A DNA stretch of 35,241 nucleotides from assembly GCA_024680155.1 (NCBI GenBank), contig JAILCM010000111.1, positions 1-35,241 of the forward strand, written 5' to 3'. Shown here in pieces: positions 9,008 through 18,188 of the stretch. The translations under genes were made by a program, and so were the position numbers. The stretch's first letter is position 1. Each line of letters opens with the position of its first letter. The notes under the pieces were generated by a model. That model was given only the letters and a program-made list of their open reading frames with translations. It ran no database searches and was not told the origin of the DNA. This DNA is from Treponema sp. (GTDB lineage: Bacteria > Spirochaetota > Spirochaetia > Treponematales > Treponemataceae).

Positions 9008-9535
9008 ATGAATAAATTTTCAAAATTGTTAGCAGTTGTATTTGTTCTTTTTGCTTGTTCTGCAGGACTTTTTGCTCAGCAGCAGATTACAAAATTTGGT
9101 GTTGTTGATACAGCAAAAGTTTATAATGCTTATTTTAGAACTTCGGCTCCAGTAAGAAATTACGAAAAAAAGAAGGCTGAATTTCAGGCAGAAATTAATA
9201 AGCGTACAGAAGAAATCCGTCAACTTCAGCAGAAAAAACTGGAATATGAAAAAAACGGAAATGATTCAATGGCTTTAAAAACTGAATCAGAAATTACAAA
9301 AAAGAAAGATTATATCACTGAATATACAAACGCAAAAAATGTAGAACTTGAATCTATGCAAAAATCGCTCCAGACATCTGATGATTTTTACAAAAAACTT
9401 TACAATACTCTTGCTCGAATTGCCGAAAGCGGTGGTTACAGTATGATTTTAAGTTTGCAGGATGCAAATGCAATTTTGTGGTACAGTTCTTCTGTTGATA
9501 TTACTGAGCAGGTAATATCGGATCTTGGCTTGTAA
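9008..9535 (+). CDS. skp: Skp/OmpH-family periplasmic chaperone
   Basis: A small periplasmic holdase that keeps unfolded outer-membrane proteins soluble on their way to BamA. The 175-residue product has a signal peptide (cleavage after GLFA, about residue 24). The family opening FGVVDTAKVYNAY follows, then a long charged coiled-coil region (about 50-115) rich in Lys, Glu and Gln that corresponds to the Skp tentacles. It ends in an NAILWYSSSVDITEQVI-type tail typical of OmpH proteins. I chose the ATG at 9008 over an in-frame GTG at 9002 because AGAGG ends 5 nt before it. It starts 15 nt after bamA ends, so the two are very probably co-transcribed. Confidence 0.9.
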   Translation: MNKFSKLLAVVFVLFACSAGLFAQQQITKFGVVDTAKVYNAYFRTSAPVRNYEKKKAEFQAEINKRTEEIRQLQQKKLEYEKNGNDSMALKTESEITKKKDYITEYTNAKNVELESMQKSLQTSDDFYKKLYNTLARIAESGGYSMILSLQDANAILWYSSSVDITEQVISDLGL

Positions 9536-9568
9536 CAATAATTGTAATTTTATTTAAGAAAACTACCA

Positions 9569-12175
9569 ATGGCTGAAGAAGAAACTCTAACCCCGATGAT
9601 GCAGCAGTATCAGGCGGTAAAAAAAAATTATAAAGACGAAGTGTTGTTTTTTAGACTGGGCGACTTTTACGAAATGTTCAACGAGGACGCTGTACAAGTT
9701 TCCCGGCTTTTGAATTTAACTTTAACACACCGTGCAAACCAACCAATGTGCGGAATTCCTTATCATGCGGCAAAAGTTTATATAGCTCGTCTTTTGCGTC
9801 TTGGAAAAAAAATTGTAATTTGCGAACAGGTTGGCGAAATTCCAAAAGGCGGAAAGGGAATTACCGAACGTAAAGTTACCGAAATAATCACTCCTGGAAC
9901 TGCCGTTGAATCTGAATATCTGGAAGGAAACAAAGCAAATTATCTTGCAGCTCTTTCAATTTATAAAGGCAGAACTGGTTACGCTTTTATTGATGTTACA
10001 ACAGGCTCTTTTAAAGCAACTTCATGGCCTGCAAACAAAATGTACGAAAATTTTGCAAAAGAGCTTAAACGTTCTTCTCCGCGTGAATTTTTGCTTCCAG
10101 TTTCACTTAAAAAAAATGATGATATTCAAACTGCACTTGCTCTTTATCCCGATATTGCAGTTTCTTATTATCCGGATTGGGATTTTTCTTACGAACTTTC
10201 TGCCAAAAAACTTAATGCTCAGTTTAATACCGTTTCTTTAAAATCATTTGGGCTTGAAGAAAATTCTGCCGAAATTGTTCCAGCCGGTTTCCTTCTTGAT
10301 TATCTTGAAAAAACTACAAGTACAAAAATTCCTCATATTGCAGGCATAAATGTTTACGAAGATTGCGAATATCTTATGATGGATGATTCTTCATTCCGTA
10401 ATCTTGAAATTACAGAAAATATGCACGACGGAACTTCTGCATTTACACTTTTTGAATGCGTTAATTTTACAAAAACTGCAATGGGAACTCGTCTTTTGCG
10501 TAACTGGCTCATGTTCCCGCTTACAAAACTTGAACTCATAGAAGACCGTCAGAATCGAATTTCTTCTTTGTATAATGACCGTTCACTTTTAGAAAAACTT
10601 CGTACAGATTTATCTTCGATTCTTGATGTAGAGCGACTTTCTGGCCGAATTGCAATGGATAAAGCTCATCCAAAAGATTTGCAGGCCTTGCGTTTTAGTC
10701 TGGAAGCATGGGTAAAAATTAAAAATTATCTTAATCAATACGATTTTTCATTTGTTTCCTCGGATGAATCTTTGCGCATTATTGAGCTGATAGCAAATTC
10801 TATTTTGGATGATCCTTCAACAGCAATTACTGAAGGCGGAATTATAAAGTCTGGCTGGTCAGAAGAACTGGATCACTGGCGTCAGATTCATGATAATTTT
10901 AATAAAGTTCTTTCTGATTATGAAAACGAAGAGCGTGAAGCAACCGGAATTTCAACTTTAAAGATTAAATATACAAATGCGTCCGGCTATTTTATTGAAG
11001 TAAGTAAGGGGAAACTTCAGTCGGTTCCGCCACATTTTATAATGCGACGAGTTCTTGTAAATGGTGACCGCTACACAACCGAAAAACTTCAGTCGCTTGA
11101 ACATGAATTAAATGAATCTTCTACAAAAATTCTTGAACTTGAGCGTGATTTATTTGTTGAAATTCGTGATAGTTTGCATAAAAGCGTTCCATATTTAATG
11201 CAGATAGCAAATGAAATTGCCAATAGTGATGTAGTAGCTTCTTTTGCGTATGCTGCAATTAAAAATCAGTGGATTTGTCCTGAAATTGATAATTCAACGG
11301 TATTTGAAATTAAAGATGGTCGTCATCCTGTTGTAGAAAATCATCTTCCTACTGGTGAATTTGTTCCGAATGATACTCTTGTTAGCGCAGAACTTGAAGA
11401 TGGAATTCCGTCTTTTAATTTGATTACCGGACCAAACATGGCAGGTAAAAGTACTTATCTGCGTCAAAATGCATTGATAGCCTTGCTTGCTCAAACTGGT
11501 TCTTTTGTTCCGGCTCAAAAAGCTCATATCGGTATTGTAGATAGAATTTTCTGCAGGGTAGGTGCTTCTGATAATCTTGCAAAAGGTGAATCAACTTTTC
11601 TTGTAGAAATGATTGAAACTGCAAATATTCTTCGGTCTGCAACAAACCGTTCGCTTGTAATTATGGATGAAGTAGGCCGCGGAACTTCAACTGAAGACGG
11701 ACTTTCTATTGCTCATGCAGTTTCTGAATATTTAATCGATACAATAAAATGTAAGACTCTGTTTGCAACTCATTACCATGAACTTACAAGAATGGAGCAT
11801 CCTGCTTTAAAAAAACTTTGTCTTGAAATTTCTGAAACAAACGGAACTGTGGTATTTTTGCGCAAAGTAAAAGAAGGTGTTACCGAAAATTCGTATGGAA
11901 TTCATGTTGCAAAGCTTGCAGGGGTGCCTCAACCTGTTATTGACCGTGCCAACGAAATTCTTGCTCATATTCAATCTGTCGCTGATGATAAGCCTCTTAT
12001 TCAGGAAGATAAGATTGCAGCTTCTAAAAAAATCAATAGTCCAACATCACCTGGGCTTTTTAGTGACGAAGAAATTATTATTTCGGAAATTCTTTCCACA
12101 GATGTTGATAATATGACTCCAATGGAAGCCTTGCAGATAGTTTCGCGCTGGAAAAAAGAATTATCAGGTCTTTAG
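9569..12175 (+). CDS. mutS: DNA mismatch repair protein MutS
   Basis: Recognises base mismatches and small loops and, with MutL, starts repair. At 868 residues it has the full family length. Domain I carries the mismatch-wedging Phe-x-Glu in GDFYEMF (Phe33, Glu35). The central core and clamp are followed by the ATPase domain: Walker A GPNMAGKST near 620, Walker B LVIMDEVGRGTST near 690, and the conserved YGIHVAKLAGVP near 770. The C-terminal motif PGLFSDEE resembles a beta-clamp-binding peptide. The start is ATG at 9569, with no clear Shine-Dalgarno sequence. It follows skp by 33 nt, so it may be read through from the outer-membrane cluster or have its own weak promoter. Confidence 0.97.
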   Translation: MAEEETLTPMMQQYQAVKKNYKDEVLFFRLGDFYEMFNEDAVQVSRLLNLTLTHRANQPMCGIPYHAAKVYIARLLRLGKKIVICEQVGEIPKGGKGITERKVTEIITPGTAVESEYLEGNKANYLAALSIYKGRTGYAFIDVTTGSFKATSWPANKMYENFAKELKRSSPREFLLPVSLKKNDDIQTALALYPDIAVSYYPDWDFSYELSAKKLNAQFNTVSLKSFGLEENSAEIVPAGFLLDYLEKTTSTKIPHIAGINVYEDCEYLMMDDSSFRNLEITENMHDGTSAFTLFECVNFTKTAMGTRLLRNWLMFPLTKLELIEDRQNRISSLYNDRSLLEKLRTDLSSILDVERLSGRIAMDKAHPKDLQALRFSLEAWVKIKNYLNQYDFSFVSSDESLRIIELIANSILDDPSTAITEGGIIKSGWSEELDHWRQIHDNFNKVLSDYENEEREATGISTLKIKYTNASGYFIEVSKGKLQSVPPHFIMRRVLVNGDRYTTEKLQSLEHELNESSTKILELERDLFVEIRDSLHKSVPYLMQIANEIANSDVVASFAYAAIKNQWICPEIDNSTVFEIKDGRHPVVENHLPTGEFVPNDTLVSAELEDGIPSFNLITGPNMAGKSTYLRQNALIALLAQTGSFVPAQKAHIGIVDRIFCRVGASDNLAKGESTFLVEMIETANILRSATNRSLVIMDEVGRGTSTEDGLSIAHAVSEYLIDTIKCKTLFATHYHELTRMEHPALKKLCLEISETNGTVVFLRKVKEGVTENSYGIHVAKLAGVPQPVIDRANEILAHIQSVADDKPLIQEDKIAASKKINSPTSPGLFSDEEIIISEILSTDVDNMTPMEALQIVSRWKKELSGL

Positions 12176-12286
12176 TCTTTGCTTTTTTTTGTGGAATTTA
12201 ATAGCGTTTATTGTGTAGTGCAGGGATATAACAAAAAGTTATAAAAATCTTTTCTCTGCGATTTCCGTTTTTGATTCTTTTTTGCC

Positions 12287-12292
12287 TATTAT
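12287..12292 (+). promoter_or_regulatory. -10 box of the comF-type gene, leaderless arrangement
   Basis: TATTAT lies exactly 6 nt before the GTG start at 12299, with no Shine-Dalgarno sequence between. No convincing -35 hexamer is found 16-18 nt upstream. The distance is the same as for tmk. The local TATA-rich string offers alternative registers, so confidence is modest. Confidence 0.35.
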
Positions 12293-12298
12293 ATATAT

Positions 12299-13069
12299 GT
12301 GAATAAATTCTTGTTTGCGGCGGGCCATTTTGCTAAAAACTTTTTACGAGCATCTTTTATTACGATGAACGGCGGTGAAACTTGTACGGTTTGTGGAACC
12401 AGAACTTTGTTTTACCCGGTTTGTAAGTCTTGTTTTGAAGATAAATTTTTGAAACAGGCGTTGTGTTTTGAAGGACGGTGTAAAATTTGTGGCAGGGAGC
12501 TTTTGTCTGCGGATGAAATTTGTTTGCAGTGCCGGGAAAAATCTGTTTTACTGCACACGGATTTTGTGTTTCCTGTTTTTTCTTATAGATTGTGGAACAA
12601 AGAGCTAATGTTTTTGTGGAAGTCGGTAGGTGTTAGAACTTTGTCTGATTTATTTGGAAAAATTTTGAGCGTGGTTTTAAAACGAATTGAAGCTGATGTT
12701 ATAGTGCCTGTGCCTCCGAGACCTGGTAAAATTCAACAGAAAGGTTGGGACCAGATAGAGGAATTGGCGTCTATTTTGCAGTATCGATATGGTTTTAAGG
12801 TTGCGAGACTTTTGGAGAGGCGTTCTGTCGTTCAACAAAAAAAACTTGATAGAGATGAACGTCTGGACACTATTGGAAAGTCGTACTTTCTTAAGGATGA
12901 CAAAAAAATTATGCGTGTAATAAAAGAATGTGGTAATATCATCCCGCAAAAAGTTTGCATAATTGATGATGTAACTACAACTGGCGCTACAATAGAAAGC
13001 TGTGCCGCCTTACTTAAAGAATTTGGTATTCCAAAAGTTTGTGCGGTCACGCTTTTTATTGTTGATTAG
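12299..13069 (+). CDS. ComF-family phosphoribosyltransferase-like protein
   Basis: Type I phosphoribosyltransferase fold of the ComF/GntX family. In competent bacteria ComF helps DNA uptake, but many members are of unknown use. The 256-residue protein has an N-terminal zinc-ribbon-like part with paired cysteines (CTVCGTRTLFYPVCKSC near 28-44, then CKICG and CLQC near 60-78). A PRTase core follows, with VPVPPRPGKIQQKGWDQ near 138 and the PRPP loop VCIIDDVTTTGATIESC near 220-236. The start GTG at 12299 gives full length. A later ATG at 12365 would remove 22 residues before the first Cys pair. A TATTAT box lies 6 nt before the GTG and there is no Shine-Dalgarno sequence. No other competence gene is in the window. 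Confidence 0.85.
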   Translation: MNKFLFAAGHFAKNFLRASFITMNGGETCTVCGTRTLFYPVCKSCFEDKFLKQALCFEGRCKICGRELLSADEICLQCREKSVLLHTDFVFPVFSYRLWNKELMFLWKSVGVRTLSDLFGKILSVVLKRIEADVIVPVPPRPGKIQQKGWDQIEELASILQYRYGFKVARLLERRSVVQQKKLDRDERLDTIGKSYFLKDDKKIMRVIKECGNIIPQKVCIIDDVTTTGATIESCAALLKEFGIPKVCAVTLFIVD

Positions 13070-13103
13070 GCAGTCCAAAAATAGAAGTTTTTTGGAGATT
13101 GCC
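13069..13103 (+). other. Stem-loop after the comF-type gene
   Basis: GGCA...CCAAAAA (13069-13081) can pair with TTTTTGG...TGCC (13089-13103) around a 7-nt loop. There is no T-tract after it, so it is not a standard intrinsic terminator. It may end or stabilise the upstream transcript. The evidence is weak. Confidence 0.3.
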
Positions 13104-13164
13104 ATTAGTAAAAATTAACTAAAATTTCGGAATCTGACGTGACTTGCAAAATAAAGTACTTATC

Positions 13165-13193
13165 TTGCAAAACGTGAAAAATAGGGGTATTAT
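13165..13193 (+). promoter_or_regulatory. Sigma-70-like promoter of cheW
   Basis: TTGCAA (13165-13170), a 17-nt spacer and TATTAT (13188-13193) form a good housekeeping promoter. About 33 nt of leader follow, with the Shine-Dalgarno AGGAG at 13221-13225. A second TTGCAA copy lies 21 nt upstream (13144-13149). This promoter probably drives cheW and the genes after it. Confidence 0.65.
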
Positions 13194-13232
13194 TGAATGA
13201 AGTAGAAAGAAAAATTTATCAGGAGATATAAT

Positions 13233-13709
13233 ATGGCTGCAGAAGATTCACAGTTTCAGTTGGTAACTTTTAAGTTAGGCGAGGAATTGTATGGTGTTAA
13301 TATCATGGATGTAAAGGAGATTCTAAGACAACAGAATGTCCGTATAATTCCAAATGCACCGTATTATGTTGAAGGTATTATCAATGTCCGTGGAGAAATT
13401 ATCCCGATTATTGATTTGCATAAACGTTTTAGACTTCAGGCTATGGCTCAAGTTGACGCAGATGGTCTTGAAGGTGGATTTATCATTCTTGATATTGATG
13501 GCAGTAAAGTTGGAATTATTATTGATAAAGTAGAACGTGTAGTTACTGTAAATCAAGGGGATATAAAAGAACCTCCTCAGATGCTTAGTGGAATTGGGTC
13601 GGAATATATTGAAGGTGTAATCCGTCAGGAAGTTGGTTATTTAATCGTACTCAATATTAGGAAAGTATTTAATCCTAAAGAATTGCAGAAGATTATAGAA
13701 ATTCAGTAA
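13233..13709 (+). CDS. cheW: Chemotaxis coupling protein CheW
   Basis: Adaptor that links methyl-accepting chemoreceptors to the histidine kinase CheA at the cell pole. The 158-residue length is standard, and the whole protein is one CheW SH3-like domain. Typical features are FKLGEELYGVNIMDVKEIL near the start, IPNAPYYVEGIINVRGEIIPIIDL at about 45-68, and DKVERVVTV near 105. The ATG at 13233 has AGGAG 7 nt upstream. No cheA or receptor gene is nearby. The following gene starts 6 nt later, which suggests one transcript. Confidence 0.95.
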   Translation: MAAEDSQFQLVTFKLGEELYGVNIMDVKEILRQQNVRIIPNAPYYVEGIINVRGEIIPIIDLHKRFRLQAMAQVDADGLEGGFIILDIDGSKVGIIIDKVERVVTVNQGDIKEPPQMLSGIGSEYIEGVIRQEVGYLIVLNIRKVFNPKELQKIIEIQ

Positions 13710-13715
13710 AGTTAA

Positions 13716-14768
13716 ATGATACAAACATACAGTACAACTATTCGTAGAAAAGAAATGGATGCTGTGCTTACGTGTATGGTGGACGAAAAAATTGGTCCCG
13801 GTGAATTAAATACGCGTTTGATACAGCAGACTAAGGTATTTTTTAAATGTGACGGTTGCGTGGCATTCAGAAGTCCTGCCATTGCGCTTGAATATGCTTT
13901 AAAAGCTCTTGGAATTGAAAAACAGACAAAGATTATGATTTCCGCACTTGCTCCAGCCTGGCAGTATCAGGCTTTGGTTGCAATGGAAATGGAACCTGTC
14001 GTTCTTGATGTAGAAGAATCAAATGGACTTGTTTCTGTAGAAAGTGTTCAAAATGGAACTAAGGAAGGGGCAAATATTTTGATTCTTCATGAATCAGAAG
14101 GCATTCTTCCTGATATTGAGGCAATCAGTCTGCTTGGAGTTCAGATTATTGAAGATGTTTCCCGTAGTGCTGGTGCTTCGCTTGCTGTTCTGGATGAAAA
14201 TGGAAATGAATCTGGTCGTAAAAAGGCCGGTCTCTTTGGTGTATTTTCAATTCTTGGTCTTGAAGAACATGATGTAATTACTGCCGGTGGAGGGGCTGTT
14301 TTGATGGCTCCTGGCAGACGCGAATGGATTGTTCTTAAGAAATTTAGTGACGACGCTCCTGTAACTGATTTATTACCTGATATTAACTGTGCTCTTGCAT
14401 GGGTTCAGATGAAGGAATTTGAAAAGAACGAAAAAGTTCGAAAAGAAATTTTCAATATGTACCAGCATTCTTGTATGATTGGCAGACATAAAATGTATGC
14501 ACGTGATTTGGATGAAGGTTCAACAATGTGTTCTTTTCCGCTTGTTCTTAACAGTCCTTTTAAAGACGTTAAACAGTATGCAGAAAAAAAGGAAATTGAA
14601 ATTCATCTGGCTTATGAAGATTCTGTGATTGCAAAATATGAAGAATTATCTGAAAAATGTATTCATGCAAAATCACTGCTGCTAAGATGTGCCCATTTTC
14701 CTTTATATCCGCGACTTACAAGAAATGAAATTGCAAAAATTGTAAAAGTGCTTGGTTCTTTGCCATAA
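13716..14768 (+). CDS. DegT/DnrJ/EryC1-type aminotransferase fold, catalytic Lys apparently missing
   Basis: The 350-residue protein resembles the PLP-dependent DegT/DnrJ/EryC1/StrS sugar aminotransferases. Visible resemblances are CVAFRSPAIALEYALKALG near 48, the aspartate segment IEDVSRSAGASL near 145 and the glycine-rich segment ITAGGGAVLMAP near 188. In active members a Lys inside the SF-x-x-x-K-x-L segment forms the Schiff base with PLP. Here that stretch reads FSILGLEEHDVITAGGG, with no Lys. It is therefore probably not a transaminase. It may be a structural or binding relative, as seen for some sugar dehydratases of this fold that lack the Lys. It starts 6 nt after cheW, with no clear Shine-Dalgarno sequence. 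Its place between cheW and nadK gives no function. Confidence 0.65.
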   Translation: MIQTYSTTIRRKEMDAVLTCMVDEKIGPGELNTRLIQQTKVFFKCDGCVAFRSPAIALEYALKALGIEKQTKIMISALAPAWQYQALVAMEMEPVVLDVEESNGLVSVESVQNGTKEGANILILHESEGILPDIEAISLLGVQIIEDVSRSAGASLAVLDENGNESGRKKAGLFGVFSILGLEEHDVITAGGGAVLMAPGRREWIVLKKFSDDAPVTDLLPDINCALAWVQMKEFEKNEKVRKEIFNMYQHSCMIGRHKMYARDLDEGSTMCSFPLVLNSPFKDVKQYAEKKEIEIHLAYEDSVIAKYEELSEKCIHAKSLLLRCAHFPLYPRLTRNEIAKIVKVLGSLP

Positions 14769-14804
14769 AATTGGTAAAATTAGCCGGGTTTAGTCAAAGA
14801 AAAT

Positions 14805-15647
14805 ATGGAAAAAGTTCTGATTATAATAAATGTAAGTAAAGATTTATCTATGTCTATGGCAAAAGATATTTCTTCGTATTTAAAAAAAAAGAACATTCAA
14901 TCTGATTTTTTGAGTTACGACGGTTTTTGCGATAATTTTGCTTGCGAAGGATATGATTTTGTAATTACGCTTGGCGGTGACGGGACTGTTCTTTACGCTG
15001 CAAGAAATTGTGTAGATAATAATATTCCTGTTTTTTCTGTTAATTTAGGACAATTTGGTTTTATTTCTGCTGTTCAACAAAATGAATGGCAGAATGCGCT
15101 GGATTTATTCTTGGAAGGCAAAGCTCCTTTTCAGGAAAGAAGTATGCTTAAAGCCTGTTTGTACAGAAAAAATGAAAAAATTATGGAATCATACAGTCTG
15201 AATGACGTTGTTATAAGTGCTAAAAATACAGCAAGAACAATCTGTCTTGATGTTTCTTATAATAATGCGCATTTGTGTCAGTTAAAATCGGACGGAGTAA
15301 TTATAAGTACTCCAACTGGTTCTACTGCATATTCTGCTTCTGCTGGTGGACCGATTGTTGATCCTGAACTTAATGCTTATGTTCTTACACCAATAAATTC
15401 GTTTTCGTTGTCTTCAAGGCCTGTTGTTTTAAATGCGGCGGGAAATCTTGAAGTTTCTGTGCAACCGAGTCGTACTAAAGAAATGTGCGTTATTGTAGAC
15501 GGTCAGGAACCTGTTTCTTTGGAAAACGGAGACTTGATAAAAATAGTTTGTAACGAGAAAAAGATAAAATTAATTCATTCAACGGACGAACGTTTTTACA
15601 ATGCGCTTCGTTCAAAATTAAACTGGACGGGAGGACCACATGCTTGA
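14805..15647 (+). CDS. nadK: NAD kinase
   Basis: Phosphorylates NAD+ to NADP+ in the cytoplasm, the only source of NADP. The 280-residue length is normal. Motifs are GGDGT at 57-61 with the catalytic Asp, NLGQFGF at 80-86, and the NAD-binding segment TPTGSTAYSASAGGP near 168-182. A late VIVDGQEPVSLENGD near 240 also matches the family. The start is ATG at 14805. No strong Shine-Dalgarno sequence is present, and it lies 36 nt after the preceding gene. Its 3' end overlaps recN by 8 nt. NadK-RecN adjacency is common in bacteria and supports the assignment. Confidence 0.95.
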   Translation: MEKVLIIINVSKDLSMSMAKDISSYLKKKNIQSDFLSYDGFCDNFACEGYDFVITLGGDGTVLYAARNCVDNNIPVFSVNLGQFGFISAVQQNEWQNALDLFLEGKAPFQERSMLKACLYRKNEKIMESYSLNDVVISAKNTARTICLDVSYNNAHLCQLKSDGVIISTPTGSTAYSASAGGPIVDPELNAYVLTPINSFSLSSRPVVLNAAGNLEVSVQPSRTKEMCVIVDGQEPVSLENGDLIKIVCNEKKIKLIHSTDERFYNALRSKLNWTGGPHA

Positions 15648-17379
15648 AGAACTTACAATTAAAGATTTTGCCCTCATTGAGTCTGATTATCTTGAATTTG
15701 ATAAAGGATTTACGGTCCTTTCTGGTGAAACTGGAGCCGGAAAATCTATTTTAATAGGAGCTTTGTCTTTTCTTTTGGGTGGAAAGGCTGATGTTCATTT
15801 AATCCGCAATGGAAAAAGTGAAGCAAGTGTAAGTGCCGTTTTTTATGTAAAACCTCAGCCTGTTCGCCAGAACCTTACTGACGAAGATGAACCTTTAAAC
15901 GCAAGTGAATGGCTTTTTAAGCATGGAATTACTTTGGAGAATGACCGCGTTCTTTTGCGTCGTTTTATCCGTGATTCTGGAAAAACTGGTGCCTGGATTG
16001 ATGATACGCCTGTGACAAGAACAGATTTAGCTCAATTTTCGTCATTTTTGATTGATATTCACGGTCAGCACGAACATCAGTCGCTTATGAAAGTGCCGGA
16101 ACATCGAAAATTTCTGGATGCACATGCGGGAATTCAGGCAAAAGTAGCGGAATTTACCGAAAAATATGCGCTTTTGGTAAGTAAACGCCGTCTTTTGGAT
16201 GAATTTTCTTCTTCTGAAAGTGAACGTTTGCGAAAACTTGATATGCTTAGCTTTGCAGTAAAAGAAATTGCGGAAGCAAAACTAAAAAAAGATGAAGATA
16301 TTGAGCTTGAAAATGAAGAAGCAAGACTTTCATCCTATGAAAAAATCTTTTCCGAAGCCGAAGAAATCAATTCTCTTTTTAGCGGAACGGATTCTGGTGT
16401 TGTAGACGCTCTAAAAAAAGCATTGCGAAATTCTTCTCGACTTGCCGAAATGGATAAAAGCCTTGAAAAATTGAATGAACGCCTTGAAAGTTGTTTTTAC
16501 GAACTATCTGACATAAGCGAAGAGTTTTCTTCTTATCAGAACGGGCTTGTTTTTAATCCGAATCGTCTTACCGAAGTTCAGGAGCGTCTTTCTTTAATTT
16601 ACAATTTAAAGAAAAAATATGCTTCGTCGGTAAATGCTCCTCTTAGCGAAGTTTTTGATTATTTTGAGAAAGCACAGAAATATCTGGAAGAATATGGCGA
16701 CGGTGATGACAAGCGTTCTAAACTTGAAACAGAAATCAAAGTTCTGGAAAAAGACGTACTTGCCCGAGCCGCAGAAATTTCTTCCCTTCGTAAAGCCGAT
16801 GCTCAAAAATTGAACACCCAGATAAATGCTGTTCTTGCAACGCTTGGAATGAATGGTACAAATTTTTGCGTAAGTATTACTGATAAGCCTGGTTCTCAAG
16901 TAGAGCAGAAGTGTGGACCTTATGGAAAAGATGATGTTGAATTCCTTATAAGTGCAAATCCTGGAAACCCGCCGCTTCCTCTTGCAAAAATTGCATCTGG
17001 TGGTGAACTTTCGCGTGTAATGCTTGCACTAAAAACAATTTTTGCAGATTCAGATAATGTTGGAACTTTAATTTTTGACGAAATTGATACAGGAATTGGT
17101 GGTGAAGTTGCCGTTGCAGTAGGCTCTCATCTAAAAAAACTTGCACAAAATCGCCAAATTTTTTGCATAACACATCTAGCGAGTATTGCAGTTTATGCCG
17201 ATAATCAGATAAAAATAGAAAAATCTGTTACTGGCGGTATAACTTCTTCCAATGTTTTTGTGCTTGATGAAGAAAAACGCGTTGTAGAAATTGCGAGAAT
17301 GCTGTCAGGAGATTCAGAAAATGCCCAGTCTTTGGAACATGCAAGGGCTATGCTTAAAAAGTATCACGGAGGTATCTGA
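15640..17379 (+). CDS. recN: DNA repair protein RecN
   Basis: An SMC-like ATPase that acts early in double-strand-break repair. At 579 residues it is full length. The N-terminal Walker A is GETGAGKS at 29-36, and a hinge-flanking coiled coil lies at about 160-380. The ABC-type signature IASGGELSRVMLALK is near 446, and Walker B LIFDEIDTGIGG is near 474. The later H-loop region reads ITHLASIA. GGGAGG lies just upstream of the ATG at 15640, inside the end of nadK, so the two are translationally coupled. Its stop shares a base with the next start (TGATG at 17377-17381). Confidence 0.96.
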   Translation: MLEELTIKDFALIESDYLEFDKGFTVLSGETGAGKSILIGALSFLLGGKADVHLIRNGKSEASVSAVFYVKPQPVRQNLTDEDEPLNASEWLFKHGITLENDRVLLRRFIRDSGKTGAWIDDTPVTRTDLAQFSSFLIDIHGQHEHQSLMKVPEHRKFLDAHAGIQAKVAEFTEKYALLVSKRRLLDEFSSSESERLRKLDMLSFAVKEIAEAKLKKDEDIELENEEARLSSYEKIFSEAEEINSLFSGTDSGVVDALKKALRNSSRLAEMDKSLEKLNERLESCFYELSDISEEFSSYQNGLVFNPNRLTEVQERLSLIYNLKKKYASSVNAPLSEVFDYFEKAQKYLEEYGDGDDKRSKLETEIKVLEKDVLARAAEISSLRKADAQKLNTQINAVLATLGMNGTNFCVSITDKPGSQVEQKCGPYGKDDVEFLISANPGNPPLPLAKIASGGELSRVMLALKTIFADSDNVGTLIFDEIDTGIGGEVAVAVGSHLKKLAQNRQIFCITHLASIAVYADNQIKIEKSVTGGITSSNVFVLDEEKRVVEIARMLSGDSENAQSLEHARAMLKKYHGGI

Positions 17380-18182
17380 TGGCAAAAATTTCAGAGGAAA
17401 CAAGGCTTCATTTTAGCGAAATAATTCTTCCTTACAAAGACAAGATTAATTCTATTCTGATGAAAGAAAAAACAATGCAGAACGGAATGCACCCTGGCGA
17501 TGTAGACTTGGAATATAAAAAATTGCTTTTATGCGATGATATGATTTATGTTGCTTCGCTTTATATGGCGCAGAATAGTCTTTCTTTGAAAATAATGGAA
17601 GTTAAGAATAACGATGCCCTTAATGATGCCAGAAAGATGCTTTATAAAGCCATCATTTATCTTGAAGAAGTTGTTACAAACCTGATTGACGTTTCTTTTG
17701 TTGATTTATTCCCGAATTACGAAAGAATCAGAAATACTGTAATTGAAAAACGTTATGTTACAATCCGAAAACTTGGGCTTGCAATTAAAATTCTTAAAGA
17801 TTCGTTTGGTGATAACAGTAAATGGAAGTGGTCTTTTGTTGAATTGGAAGGCCGTTTTGCGACAGTAGCTAAAAATCTTCTTGATATGAAGGAAGCTGGA
17901 AAGGATTATTTTGATCCGCGTGGTGCTCATTATGAAACTACAGTTTTATATATGCGACTTATAATCAAGCTTTTGAATAATTCTGCTACAGCGTATCGTG
18001 ATAAATACGAACTTTCTACACGCCGAATTGATGATATGCGAAATGCCATTAAATATCTGCTTGCATTAAGAAAGGTTTACGTTGTAATTGGAAATTCTGA
18101 GCAGGCTGAAGAAGTAAAAAAGAAGGCCGTTGTCTGGAAAGATAAGATGGATTCTGACCAGAAAAAAGGATTAAGCAACTAA
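17379..18182 (+). CDS. Conserved-looking helical protein of unknown function
   Basis: I do not recognise a family. The 267-residue protein has no signal peptide and no membrane segment, so it should be cytoplasmic. It looks mostly alpha-helical, with charged and Leu/Ile-rich stretches and no obvious catalytic motif. Features that may help searches are MHPGDVDLEYKKLLLCDD near 38-55, SFVDLFPNYERIRNTVIEKR near 106-125, and WKWSFVELEGRF near 148-159. GGAGG lies 5 nt before the ATG, and the ATG overlaps the recN stop by one base. It is therefore almost surely translated with recN. The HD-domain gene follows after 6 nt. Confidence 0.8.
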   Translation: MAKISEETRLHFSEIILPYKDKINSILMKEKTMQNGMHPGDVDLEYKKLLLCDDMIYVASLYMAQNSLSLKIMEVKNNDALNDARKMLYKAIIYLEEVVTNLIDVSFVDLFPNYERIRNTVIEKRYVTIRKLGLAIKILKDSFGDNSKWKWSFVELEGRFATVAKNLLDMKEAGKDYFDPRGAHYETTVLYMRLIIKLLNNSATAYRDKYELSTRRIDDMRNAIKYLLALRKVYVVIGNSEQAEEVKKKAVVWKDKMDSDQKKGLSN

Positions 18183-18188
18183 AATAAT

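Noticed and set aside
17197-17204. GCCGATAA inside recN
   Set aside because: It is in frame as Ala-Asp-Asn codons within the conserved end of RecN, far from any start codon, so it is a chance match.
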